Of a stretch of DNA of 64,000 bases, positions 1 through 11,018 are shown piece after piece; within the stretch, counting starts at the first letter, position 1, and every line of letters starts with the position of its first letter. Under the pieces are notes generated by a model that was given only the letters and a program-made list of their open reading frames with translations, was not told where the DNA came from and did not search any database. The position numbers and the translations under genes were made by a program. Source of the stretch: Lonicera japonica (lineage: Eukaryota; Streptophyta; Magnoliopsida; Dipsacales; Caprifoliaceae); NCBI GenBank assembly GCA_021464415.1, contig CM038470.1, positions 5,964,394 to 6,028,393 on the forward strand, given 5' to 3'.

Positions 1-1812
1 TATTTGCTACCTTGCTGAAAGCATCGATTTCCCAGTGGAGGCAACAGGTAGATAATTTTTTTATCAATCTATTTCCATTGCTTCATGTTTAATTGCAATA
101 ACTTTTTAAGTAATCAGTTTCTACATTACAATATGCGTTGGTGTAATTCACCCCCCTTGGCAATGGAATTCAAAAACCACGCCCTAGTGATTTTTGTTAT
201 CCATGGAAAATGATTCCATTTAAACAACTTAAAGGAATTCAATCTGTTCTATATAAACCATTCAAACTCTCCATTAAGAGGATAAAAAAGTTGCAAAACT
301 TGATGAAAGAACAGCAGTTCCTTTCAAAATTTCCTTAAACTTTGTTTCCGTATTTATTTGCAGGGAAAAAAGGGTGTTTGGATTAAATTGCCCATTGAGA
401 GTGCGAATCTTGTTGAAGCTGCAGTGAAGGTAACAATGAACTTTTTGACAGTAAACGTAAATATAGAATATGGTATCTAGATAGATCATAACTTGAATGC
501 AGAATTAGAAATTTGTAACAAAGCATTAAAAGCGCACCCGACAGTTCACTTGATTGGTATTTTGAAGAAGTTTGTTAAAAAATGGAGTAAGATTAGCATT
601 TCCTCTCTAGATATACACTATAGAAGCGTGGTTAGTGCACGCTCTTATCGTCCTTTGATTACTAATTTACATAATCCTTTTTCCTCTCTTGGCTTATGTT
701 TCAAGAATTTATTCCTGGTTAATGTGCAGGAAGGATTTTGGTATCATCATGCCGAGGCAACACATTTGATGCTTGTATATTGGATTCCGGAAACTCCTCA
801 TACTATCCCTGCAAATGCTTCACACAGAGTCGGTATTTCTGCTTTTGTCACAAACGACAAGGGGGAGGTACTTATTACTTTTTCATGAACAACTACATTT
901 CTGTTTGAAAACAGTGGATCATCAAGTGAAAATCTACTTTGTTCATGAATTTGAAAGTCATCTTATTTATTAGGTTTTGGTAGTCCAAGAAAATAACGGC
1001 AAATTCAAAGGCACGGGTGTGTGGAAGTTACCTACTGGGGTGGTTGATGAAGTATGTACCCTTTTATTTTTGTTTTTCATTGATTGCTAGAGATTTTATT
1101 CTTCATGTCTTCTTTTAATCACAAATTGATTCTTTTTCACCCTTAGGGTGAGGATGTATGTGCGGCTGCAATCAGAGAAGTGAAAGAAGAGACAGGCGTA
1201 AGTGATTGAGTTAGCACTTTATTAGTTTATTTATTTAACTAATTAGGGATTTGGACCGACCCGGTTTTAGAAGTCAATGTAGACCTAAAAGCATGTTTGT
1301 TTTTGCTTCAGATTGATGCAGAATTTGTGGAATTACTAGCATTTAGGCAAAGCCATAACTCATTTTTTGGCAAGTCGGATTTGATGTTTGTATGTATGCT
1401 GAGGCCACTCTCCTTTGGTATCCAGAAGCAAAACTCAGAGCTTGCAGCAGCACAGGTACATGCTAGTAGACCCTATGATTATGAGTAATCTTATATAAAC
1501 TCCCCATTTATTTATTTCCTTTTTTATTTCATTTAAAAAAATTACATCCACGTTATAGTATTACGGGGACACGATGAAATTTTTGAACAGATTTTGATAT
1601 AGTTTCTCTTTATCTCCTTCCAGTGGATGTCAGCAGACGAATATGCTGTCCAACCCTTCGTACAGAAACGCGAACAATTCAAATATATCGCAGAGATATG
1701 CTTAGCAAAAAAAGATAATAAGTATACTGGATTTTCTGCAGTGGCTCTTACTTCAGGCTTTTCTTCTAAGAAGAACTATTTGTACTACAACAATCAGAAT
1801 CAGAAGCTGTGA
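1..1812 (+). CDS. Nudix hydrolase, NUDT7/NUDT2-like (5' truncated)
   Basis: Hydrolase of the plant cytosolic NUDT2/6/7/10 group, which in Arabidopsis cleaves ADP-ribose and NADH. The start lies off the window. Exons read through GT-AG junctions: 3-47 (coding frame begins at base 3), 364-429, 730-867, 974-1051, 1147-1197, 1312-1455 and 1624-1812 (TGA). The introns lie between codons, giving about 236 visible residues. The first exons carry the family's pre-Nudix signature (SQWRQQGKKGVWIKLP, then EGFWYHHAE and YWIPETPHTIPANASHRVG). The Nudix box is split over exons 4 and 5: G, five residues, E, seven residues, REVKEETGI, so all catalytic Glu and Arg positions are intact. The C-terminal block FRQSHNSFFGKSDLMF is also typical. 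The group is known for a role in redox balance and immune signalling; which paralogue this is cannot be settled without the N-terminus. Confidence 0.93.
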
Positions 1813-2170
1813 ACTATAACAAATTTTGAAGGAACAAACTTGTAAAATTATCAACTATACAAGAAAGATACATTTCATTATTTCAATTCTATTAAAAAGT
1901 TATACATTTATTTCCAAATATTGTACAAGTAATAATAATAAAAGCATGGGTTCCTTGTAGCGTTTGAATTCTAATTCTCGATTTCCGATTTAGAACCATT
2001 TTTTTTCTTTCTTTGCTGATGTAAAGCTACCAATTCTTGCTTTGTCTTTGTGCTGAATCCATGCAAATAAGTCAATCCTCTACTCACTCCAATTGCCACA
2101 TTACCATCTATGTGTCATTATTTGCGTACATGTGGCCTTAGCGACAGATTTTGAGGCGAAAAAAAAGTAG

Positions 2171-2178
2171 ATATATAC
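2171..2178 (+). promoter_or_regulatory. TATA box of the proline-rich protein gene
   Basis: ATATATAC stands about 92 bp before the ATG at 2270 and is followed by a CT-rich leader (TTTTTTTTCCCTCTCTC), a common plant promoter and 5' UTR layout. Position is the only evidence. Confidence 0.5.
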
Positions 2179-2269
2179 ATTTCAAAACAAGAGAGGCTTC
2201 TTATCTCTATCACCGTTTATTTGCTCTTTATCTCTTTTTTTTCCCTCTCTCAGTATTATCAGGTACAAC

Positions 2270-2665
2270 ATGTCTTCAGCAAAGCTAGCGTTCCTTCTAG
2301 CACTTTGGTTCTTGATATCAGATCATGTCCACTGTGAAGAAACAGGTGATGTTAATGGTGATGGTGGTGGGTATGCATCATATGCTTGTACCAACTGCAC
2401 TATTTGTCAATACCCCTGCCACCCTCAGCCTTCAGCACCGCCACCAGGGTACCTATCATATGCTGCACCACCACCACCACCACCTCCTGCCGCTAGTATA
2501 GGCAATTGTCCACCGGGGGTTCCTATTCAGTGCTGCCAATATTCACCTCCAATGCCTTACTATCCCTATAGCAACTATTCAGCTTCTTCCCCCTTGGCTT
2601 CGCCAATTAGGGTCACAATTAGCATTGGGAGTTGTGGTTTTTTGTTGGTGATTCTCTTTGCATGA
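2270..2665 (+). CDS. small secreted proline-rich, probably GPI-anchored protein
   Basis: Single-exon gene of 131 residues. Residues 1-22 form a signal peptide (LAFLLALWFLISDHVHC). A Cys-rich stretch follows (CTNCTICQYPCHP). Then comes a Pro/Tyr-rich centre with PPPG, a run of seven prolines, and SPPMPYYPYSNYS. A second Cys pair lies at VPIQCCQ. The C-terminus is a hydrophobic tail (GSCGFLLVILFA) after a small-residue region, which looks like a GPI-attachment signal. The prolines are likely hydroxylated and glycosylated, so the product is best placed at the cell surface or wall with the hydroxyproline-rich glycoproteins. I do not recognise a named gene. The six cysteines distinguish it from plain extensins. 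It lies 457 bp after the Nudix stop, on the same strand, with its own TATA box. Confidence 0.82.
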   Translation: MSSAKLAFLLALWFLISDHVHCEETGDVNGDGGGYASYACTNCTICQYPCHPQPSAPPPGYLSYAAPPPPPPPAASIGNCPPGVPIQCCQYSPPMPYYPYSNYSASSPLASPIRVTISIGSCGFLLVILFA

Positions 2666-5216
2666 GTTCTTTTTGTCTTGCCATGTTTAAGAGGCTTTTA
2701 AAGCCTTTTTTGTTTCATAGGTATATGTATATCCTCTTCTCTGAAAAAGAGAAAGAAGATATGAATGTTGTTTAAATTCTGAAAAGCATATTAGCTACGA
2801 ATTTTATCTCACTTTATATTAGCAACTTTTTTCTTCTCTGCCATGATTATTGTGATGCTCCATCTGTTCTTAATTAAGACTCCACGTTTGACTTCATATT
2901 CTTCAGGAATCAGAATGCATTAATTTAGTTATAATTAATGGATTAGAACAAAACTAGATTCTTATTGTGAATTTGGGATTTTGGGTATTGGAACATCACA
3001 AAAAAGAAGAGCATTCTTCATTTCGGATGTAGATAATGGTTTCGAGATTTTGTTTTTCAAATCAATATGAACTGCATATTTCTCCAATAGTCTAGGTATG
3101 TAGTAAATCTCGAAGAAAAGACCAAATAAGCTGTAAGTGAATGAGACAGAGAACTTTTTGGGACTTAGACACCTCTTCATTACTCATTTCTTCTAATTCT
3201 CTCAATGCTCTCTCTCTTTCAAGGGTTAAAACAGATTATGAAATTTGATGGAAATGATTTCTATAATGAGTAAATCATATCAATAAAATTTCATCAGAAT
3301 ATTCAAATTTTCAAAAATTTCAACAAATAATAATGAATATATATATATATCAAATCTTATTATACCTACTTCCGGTTTGAATTTCTTGTTAAAATTTTAT
3401 TTTGCAGAGAAAATCAATTTATTATAGAGATCATCTCCACCACCAAGTTTCATAAAAAAAATTATCCATTTAACCCTTCAAATAGAAAGCATCGGGAGAA
3501 ATTAGGGAAAGAGGGTAAACCTCAAAAATATTGTGCGATGTTGAGGATTGCTTGATCTAATATTTTTGAAAAGAACGTAAAGTGAAATAATTGGTTCAGA
3601 AATGGAAATAATTAATACGTGTTAAAGCAACATATATACCTAACAAGCTCATTGTTTTGTTTTCATTTGAAATTTTAGATGAAATATCAACCAGGGGAGT
3701 TTCCAACTTATGATAAGATATTATAGTTTATGAACTTTTATATGGGAAAATTATCCTAGGAAGTTTAGATGCCAAATTAACAAATAATTAAACAGTCATT
3801 TTCCACTAATCAAATCAAATTGGCTTTATAATAAACCCCCAAATACATATTTTAATAGTTTGTACAAAGCAATGCATGACTCATGCCCTCGCAGGCTGCA
3901 ACTGACTCCGCAAAATGGTTCACAATAGAATAATGTTACACTACTTTAGTCAAAAATAGGGTGAAACTATTGTCATGCTCTAAAGTTTTTTGTAACATAT
4001 TTTATATTGACTTAGTACAATTGAACCAGTATATGATCATTTACTCGGTGCAATAGAACGTTTTTATTGTTGAGAACAAAAAAAAAATACGCTGACTCAG
4101 CCCTATTGCAACACGTAATGTGCAAATAGTCAGTCCTATTGCATCGAGTCAATGCACACATACTCAGTTTCATTGCATCGAGTCAATGTGGGAGTGCTAC
4201 AGAAAGGTTTGGAAGGTGGCAATAGCCGCACCCCAAAAATAAGCAAATTTATGTGAATATTTTTTTTCGTATTTTTAATTGAACTGCAAATGGACTATAG
4301 TTCGGTGTGCACAACCGTGGAAGATACCTTTAGTGGGATTTTTTCCCTTTCTTTTTTGTGGGAATATTTTTTACCTTTCGGTTTTTCACGAGTTATCCTC
4401 ACATCACATTAAATACAAGGGAAATTTCACTCTCATATTTGAACCTCTCACCGTCTATAATGATTTAGTTACATGCTTTGATTCAAACTCAGGATGTTTT
4501 TCACCCAAACAAGTGTTTGGTGGTGGATAAGACATTAAACCTTCTTTTGTTGTTTTTATGGAAGATACCCATAGTGTTTGTTTGGTTCGAATTTTTTGTT
4601 TATTCATATGATTTAAAATATAACTTCACACAAAAAATTTGAACCTCGTCAAATTATAATTCAATCTTGGGGTGAGGTTACTTTTTAACCATTAATTGCT
4701 GAATGTTAATTATTGAATGCTAAATCCAAGTTTTAAAAATGATATTTATTTTTTATTCTGAATGAAACTCAAAATATTAAGTGTTTTTACAAACCAATAA
4801 TTTTAAATTCAGCATTAAAAATTAAGTAGGTTAATGCCTGTTTTAATACTAAATACTTAATTATTAAAAAAAAAAAAAACGTTAACATTTTAATAATTTA
4901 AAAAATACAAAAAGCTTACTATACTTTTAAATGTTAAAAATTTTAACATTAAGCATTTTTTTTGGTCTACTAACATTAAGATTGAAACGCAAAAACAAAC
5001 GCCCCAAACTAAAAAAATTAAAAATAAAAAGGCCTAACGATTACGCCATGGTGGTGTAACTGGCATTTATTATGCAGCAATGCTCGTGTATATATATATA
5101 TATATATATACACACGAAAGACCCAATAATGCTCAAACTCATGTCGAGAGCTTATTATTAATTCATCAGTCTTGAGTGAATCAAAATTCGAGCGATCAAT
5201 CCTTCAGGCTGTGGTT
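2666..5216. other. intergenic, no gene seen
   Basis: AT-rich spacer. It holds the 3' end of the proline-rich gene (to about 2800), a short direct repeat near 4140 and 4172 (ATTGCATCGAGTCAATG twice), and degenerate AT-rich repeats at 4680-4990 with inverted TTAACATTAAGC-like words, possibly an old MITE. Short open frames here (for example 2962-3180 minus, 4279-4530 plus) show no recognisable protein. The last ~130 bp are promoter and leader of the kelch gene. Confidence 0.6.
5089..5110. repeat. (TA)11 microsatellite in kelch promoter
   Basis: Perfect TA dinucleotide run about 107 bp before the kelch ATG. It could double as the TATA element, since no better TATA box is visible between it and the start. 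Confidence 0.85.
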
Positions 5217-7100
5217 ATGGGACAAGGCAAATGGATTAAGGCACGTCTATTCTCTGTTTCCCTCCACCCCTCTAAATTCGTTATTGAACTTCTCGTTTTT
5301 GCTTATTTATCTATTCTAGTTTTCATACAGTTTGTGTAATTATAATTAAGCTGTAAACCCTGTAAGCGATCGTTAATCAGAACCAATAACTGCAGGAATG
5401 TATGTTTTGTGTAGATGATTACATGATTTTGGGTATTTGAAGAGGTCTATAATTCGTTTTGGATCATATGAGTCATAAACCCTAAACTGATCTTCAATCA
5501 CAACCAATTCATTAACACAGACATGTACGTTTTATAAATGGAATATTCTGGGGATGTTAATCAGTGCTTTTAGGTAGTATTTTTGGCTGACAAGAAAATT
5601 AATACTCCTTTATCTCAAATTAAACGTCTTCTATAACACAAAATTTCAATAATTTTAATTATGAATAGAACTTATTAATCCTCATGTATGGTATATTTAA
5701 TTATCTACCAAACAGAAATGTAACTCTTAATTCTAGATGAGAAAGAAAAAGGGTGAGATTTGTAATGACCTCGCTACTGCACATCAAGATGTTTAATATT
5801 TTTGCTTCTTTCTTAGATATAATAGGAGAGACTGCTTAGATTTAATAGGAGAGAGTAAAACCACAAAAAAATATTCCTCTCTCCGTGTTAAAGAACTTGT
5901 TGCTTTCTGCACGCTTTAAAGAAAACATTGACGTATATGGTATATCATTCCCAATGCCTTGTAATCTATTGACATACCATTCAAGAAACTACGTAATTTC
6001 CGCAACTATACCTTATTTGGGGATTCATGGGTATAATTGCATATGAATAGGGTGCTAGTAAGTAGTATTTATTGTTGTGTTGCACAAAAATTCATTCAAA
6101 CAAGAGAGCACTTTAACATGTTTATCTTCACCATATGCAGCTAAACCAGAAAGGAACTGGACCTGGAGCAAGAAGTTCACATGCCATCACCATAGTAGGA
6201 CAAAAGGCCTATGCCTTTGGTGGGGAGTTTACGCCACGTGTCCCGGTTGATAATAACCTATACGTTTTTGATCTCAATGACACAACATGGTCTGTCGTCG
6301 ATGCAACTGGCGATGTCCCTCCGCCACGTGTTGGTGTCACAATGGCTTCGATTGATGGGACCATATATGTGTTTGGTGGTAGGGATGCAACTCACAAGGA
6401 GCTCAGCGAGCTCTATTCTTTCGACACGTGTACAAACAAGTGGATCCTTCTGTCCACTGGCGAAACCGGGCCCGCGAACCGGAGCTACCACTCCATGGTT
6501 GCTGATGATCGCCGCGTGTACATCTTTGGTGGATGTGGGGTCGCCGGCCGGCTCAATGATCTTTGGGCTTATGATGCTATTGATCAAGTTTGGGTCAAGT
6601 TCCCGGTTCCCGGTGAAAATTGTAAAGGTAGAGGTGGGCCTGGGCTGGCTGTGGCCCAAGGGAAAATCTGGGTTGTGTACGGTTTTGGGGGCGTGGAGCT
6701 TGATGATGTACATTTCTTCGACCCAGTTGAGGCCAAGTGGATCCAAGTGGAGACACATGGTGAGAAACCAACGGCTCGGAGTGTGTTTTCGACAGTTGTG
6801 ATTGGGAAGTACATATTTATCTATGGTGGGGAAGTGGACCCCAGTGACTTGGGTCACCTAGGTGCCGGAAAATTTACCGGTGAGGTGTATGCATTGGACA
6901 CGGAAGAGTTAGTTTGGAAGAAATGGGAGGACGGGGCGGGTTCCGGTGAACATCCAGCAGCACGTGGTTGGTGCGCATTTGCCACAGCAAGTCGAGACGG
7001 GAAAGAGGGGTTGTTGGTTTATGGTGGCAATTCGGATAGCAATGATAGGCTAGAGGACATTTTCTTTTTCGCTCCTTGTTCGGAGGCAAATGGAAAATGA
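5217..7100 (+). CDS. kelch-repeat protein, nitrile-specifier-like (At3g07720 type)
   Basis: Two exons: 5217-5240 (MGQGKWIK) and 6141-7100, giving 327 residues, the usual length for this family. The intron runs GC to AG (AAG|GCACG ... GCAG|CTA). Only this junction joins the conserved KWIK to LNQKGTGPGARSSHA in frame; the nearby GT at 5244 would break the frame. Five to six kelch blades are visible (GGEFTPRVPVDN, FGGRDATHKEL, FGGCGVAGRLNDLW, YGFGGVELDD, GGEVDPSDLGHLG, YGGNSDSNDRLEDI). This is the widespread plant group from which Brassicales specifier proteins are thought to have arisen. The iron-binding motif of true specifiers is E-x3-D-x3-H. Here it reads E239-x3-S243-x3-H247, with Asp one place later at 244, so specifier activity is not implied. 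The molecular role is unknown. Confidence 0.93.
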
Positions 7101-8530
7101 TTTTTAAATGGCAATATTGTGAATGTAACGTTGGCTTTGAATTTGTGTTTGGGAATGTGGATCCTTTAGTGTTTGGTTTTATGCTTTTATGAGTAGTGAA
7201 TAAAAATGCTCCCTTTTGTATATCTAATGTGCTATGGTACTTTGTTGGGTTTAACATATTATCTGGGGAAGAAACACTGAACTCGTACTCTTAGCCTCCG
7301 TTTGATATGTAACATGAAAAATAAAAAGAAAAATAACTAATTTAGGTGAGAAGATGGAAAATAAGTTGAGAGATATGGTGAGATTAACTCTTGCATTTTG
7401 CTTTTTTTCATGACAAAATTTTTTTTACGTGATGATGGAGAATTTTTTTCCACAATATATTAAAAGATGATAGAGGATATGTACTCACAAAAATTAGTAT
7501 GAGATGGAGAATATCTCACCATATGCCTCAACTTATTTTCTATCTTCTCACCCAAATTAGTTGTTTTTATTTTCATTTTACATGTTACTATTAAACATAA
7601 CCTTATTTTTAATCAATTTTACAAGTTATAAAGCTTGTTGGTTATTCTCTTTAAAAAGGAGGATGATGCATATAACCTTGAAGCTAATAAAGTAAAAATG
7701 ATTACATGCAAGAAATATAATATATATATATATATATATATTAAAAAATGTAAAAGTGACCAAAACTTGGGATTTCTTTTATACTTACGCGATTCAACTA
7801 TAAAATTAAAATAAAAAATGAATGACAACTAAAAAATTAAATAAATTAGTCATTCGTTCAATCCTTCGTCTTCGTCTTCCCTACTCCAAACTATTTATTT
7901 AATAAAGCTTTTACTCGAGTGTCATCATCTTTGATATTGTATCAGAGATGTCACATATTTGAAATTCATGTATGTGGTATTCAAATTTAATAAAATAATT
8001 TGTCCACCTTTTGTATGTGGATGGAGATATGTTCACCTCTTATGTAAGTAGTTGTTAATGATAATGCATATGGTGGTTCGTGTGGTTGGTGATACAAAAG
8101 AAAATTAAAGCTACTCTCTCAGCTTGATTGATCGGCACGGTTGTGAGACTTTCATGTGGGTGACGTGAATTAAAACTTATTTATTCATCTTTTTGGTTAG
8201 CAAATTATATACTTCGTAGTAAGCTATGTCTGAATCCATATAATTATTTTTGAAATAAATGATTAATAAAAGAAAAAAATTATGATTTTATTTTGTCAGT
8301 GGGATCTGTAAAAATTTCGAAGAATGAGATTTTAGGCTTATAAACTAATTTATTTAGAAATTAGAATTAGTGATTAATTATTTGACCCCACCTTTGATGA
8401 AGAGTTGAGAATGTAAGCGCAAATTTTAGAAACCACCGCACCATTACATCATACAGAAATAATTACAAATCAAACTCAAAAGAAAATAAAAAATAACAAA
8501 ACCCCCCTCAAAACATTTTATAAAGTGGGC
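7101..8530. other. intergenic between convergent kelch and FLA genes
   Basis: The kelch 3' UTR runs to roughly 7250. A Tourist-like MITE follows (7294-7602), then a (TA)10 run at 7721-7740 and AT-rich spacer. The FLA gene ends here on the opposite strand. No coding sequence is seen. Confidence 0.65.
7294..7602. mobile_element. Tourist-like MITE (foldback)
   Basis: The 309-bp element has arms of about 90 bp that are near reverse complements: CTAATTTAGGTGAGAAGATG on the left against the same word with one or two changes on the right. The ends read GCCTCCGTTTGATATG and, on the other strand, GGTTATGTTTAATAG. The flanks are TTA at 7291-7293 and 7603-7605, matching a 3-bp target duplication. There is no coding capacity. 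A related element sits in PHYC intron 2. Confidence 0.72.
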
Positions 8531-11018
8531 TCACAGATATGCGAATCCACCCAAACACAAACCCCAAACCACACTCAACCCCAATCTCCCACCACCGATC
8601 CTCAAAGCCCCATCACTAGCCGTCTGATCCGACGGATCTTCGTCGTCCGCCGGTCCCGGTGCCTCGGCCTCCTTTTCCCCCTTGGTACCCACCGGTGCCT
8701 CCTTGAACAACTCCGTCGGCAACAAAACCTTATCGATCTTATAAACCGACACCGGGTCTTCATCAATCAAAGTCCCTACTATTTTCGCCGTAACAACCTT
8801 AGTCTCCAATTTCACATCCTCTCCATCGTTATGTATCGTAAAATCGTACTTATTTGGTCCCTCAGTCGCCAGAGTATTGATCAATCCGTTGTTGGATCTC
8901 AACATTCCCATGGATTGATACAGCGGAACGCCGTGGTAGAGTAACAGAGCGGATTTCCCGGCGGCCGTTAGGGTTTTGTATTTAGGCATGAAGGCGTTTA
9001 AAATGGCGTCGCTTGGACAGAAGACTGTTAATCCGCCGTCCAGTGTTTGAGAGAAGGTGTCGTCGGATCGTGTGGAAATTAATAATTGGGCGAATGCTTT
9101 ACATCCCTGTCGGGTCATGAGGTTTGTTAGGTTTATTTGGCTTGGTCCACCAGTCGGAGCTTCTGCTTCCGGTGAAGATAGTACCTACACGTCGTGATAG
9201 AGTCGAAGTCACAAAGGTGTGGCCGGGGCCAGGGGGCGGGGAATTTTACCCTTTTCATTTTGAATGTTTCCCTTAATTTCAACACTCTCCATAATTTGAT
9301 CAGAGTGGCTGGGAAATGTTGGCAACACATACCAATTTAATTTTTAACGCTCTGTATCTCTCAAACATTTTATAAATATACTTTATATCTTTTCCAGGTT
9401 CTATATTTAAATTTTAAGATTAATTAATATTAATCTAAAAAACACTCTACTTTATTCTCACCCCTCTGCTTTCTTTCTTTCAACAATTCAAAAAAAAAAA
9501 TCACACCACTCACTCCATAAATTTCATCTTCAATTTTCTTCTTTTCAATTTCGTCATTCTCTCTCTTTTTCTCTTGAACTTTTTTATTATTATTTAAAAA
9601 GAAAGTTCCACCACTGACAAGACACTATTAGATCTATTTTTTAAGAAGAATAAATAAGTATTTTTGATTTAGCTGGTGAACACACCATGTCAAAACAAAG
9701 TTTTATCATGGATGAAGATTTACTCGATTACTGAGAATCAAATGTTGTTCATCATACTTGGTCCAAAGAAAATCAAGTAAAGCACGTGTTGCTCGGTCCT
9801 AAGGATCCAAAGCCTAATTCGATTCCTTAGGACCGAGTAACCCGTACTTTACTAAGTTTCTTTGAATCGAGTATGATGAATAACACTGAATTTTACTAGA
9901 TTCCTTTGGGCTGAATATGATAAACAACACTTAGTTTCTAGGAATCGAGTAAACATTTTTTGTGTTTTATATCTGTTTTTTAATTTATTTTTTTTCATTT
10001 ATTTGTATCCAATAATTTATAAATAAAAAAAAATGTAAAGAAATAACAAAAATATAAGTACCATACTTCATTTGGAGAGGAATGATGATTTGGATGTCGG
10101 TAGTGGCGGTGGTGGTGGAGGAGAGGATGAAAAAGAAGAATAGTTTTTAATTAATGGATATATAATTAATTTTTGTTTGAGTTTAAGTGATTTAGAGTTA
10201 TTAAATTATTAATATTAATTTGAGTGTAGTGTAGTGTTTTAACCATTAATTAAAAATGAAAAAAGTGATGTATGTCAAAAAAATAATTAACAATATTTTT
10301 AAAAAGTGTTAGAAAGTGAATTGTTACGTATCAACAGCAGCTCCTAAATAAATAAATAATAATAATAAGTTAAATTTGGGTCAGCGAATGTAAAGTGATA
10401 AAATTGGATCATTAATGTTAATAGTGTAACGATTTAAAATTAATGATACAAACTTCACAACTTTACCGTAGCCGTGCCAAAATGCAAGCAACATGGCAAA
10501 ACTAATACCTTGCTGATTTGTATAACGGAGATGTTATAAGGCATTTCTTCTACAGACTTGACGTACAAGGCATCAAATGTTCCACCAGTATCCTCCACCG
10601 CAAATCCAACACGACCACCTTTCATGTCCGTGATATTCACATAACCGGAAGTCCCCGGAGCCTCACCGGTGGCTTGGAACATGGTGGAGGTGAGGGTGGA
10701 GCCTTTGTTTAGCTGATGGAGCTTTTTAGCCCCAAAATAGTCGGCAAATATGTGTAGTGAGAGGACCTTCTTCATGGAGTAGATGGGGAGGTTCTTTGAG
10801 AGGAGGCCGGACATGGCAGCGTTGTTGACAGCACAGACAGTGATGGTCTGCCGGCGGTTGATCTCTCCGGCGAGGTGGGTAATGGTCAGGTAGTGGTTGA
10901 AAGAGGAGAAGTCAGGGTGTTTGGCTAGGATGCGGGTGATATTGTGTGCATGGGTGGTGAAGGATAAGAGTGAGAGTGAGAGTGAGAGTGAGAGGAGGAG
11001 AAAGAAAGGGAGGTGCAT
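8531..11018 (-). CDS. fasciclin-like arabinogalactan protein, FLA1/FLA2 type
   Basis: Two exons on the minus strand: 11018-10509 and 9184-8531, joined by a GT-AG intron of 1324 bp (ISK|VLSSPEAEAPTG). The product is 387 residues. It has a signal peptide (LLLSLSLSLSLLSF), a first FAS1 domain at about 25-170 (INRRQTITVCAVNNAAMSGL, YFGAKKLHQL, YNISVIQISKV), and a short AGP-type linker. A second FAS1 domain at about 187-330 follows (GGLTVFCPSDAILNAF, PVSVYKIDKVLLP). The C-terminal region is acidic and Ala/Pro-containing, ending in a hydrophobic GPI signal (GLSVVWGLCLGGFAYL). The protein is expected on the outer plasma membrane and wall, in cell adhesion or wall organisation. The Pro-rich linker after the second domain is shorter than in Arabidopsis FLA1/FLA2. 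The intron carries a repeat insertion and a long hairpin. Confidence 0.93.
9345..10311. repeat. dispersed repeat, copy 1, inside the FLA intron
   Basis: The sequence is shared, in the same order, with 36934-38177: TTAATTAATATTAATCT near the left, a segment around TTGTATCCAATRATTTATAAATRAA, ATGATGATTTGG, TTTAAGTGATTTAGAGTTAT, and a right end AACYATTAATTAAAAAT followed by TGTC. The outer limits are approximate; both copies have TAACRCTCT-like words near the left and AGTGTT at the right. No open reading frame of interest lies inside. This is probably a non-autonomous transposon. Confidence 0.6.
9742..9887. repeat. long imperfect hairpin in the FLA intron
   Basis: Arms 9742-9805 and 9824-9887 are reverse complements with roughly 80% identity by eye over 64 bp. 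The innermost 14 bp are perfect (CTCGGTCCTAAGGA at 9792-9805 against 9824-9837) and enclose an 18-nt loop. A transcript from either strand would fold. Confidence 0.75.
10967..10994. repeat. hexanucleotide repeat coding the FLA signal-peptide core
   Basis: An AGAGTG repeat on the plus strand encodes the Leu-Ser repeats of the hydrophobic signal-peptide core on the minus strand. Confidence 0.8.

Noticed and set aside
2962..3180. 72-codon minus-strand open frame
   Set aside because: No recognisable domain, no promoter signals and no splice partners.
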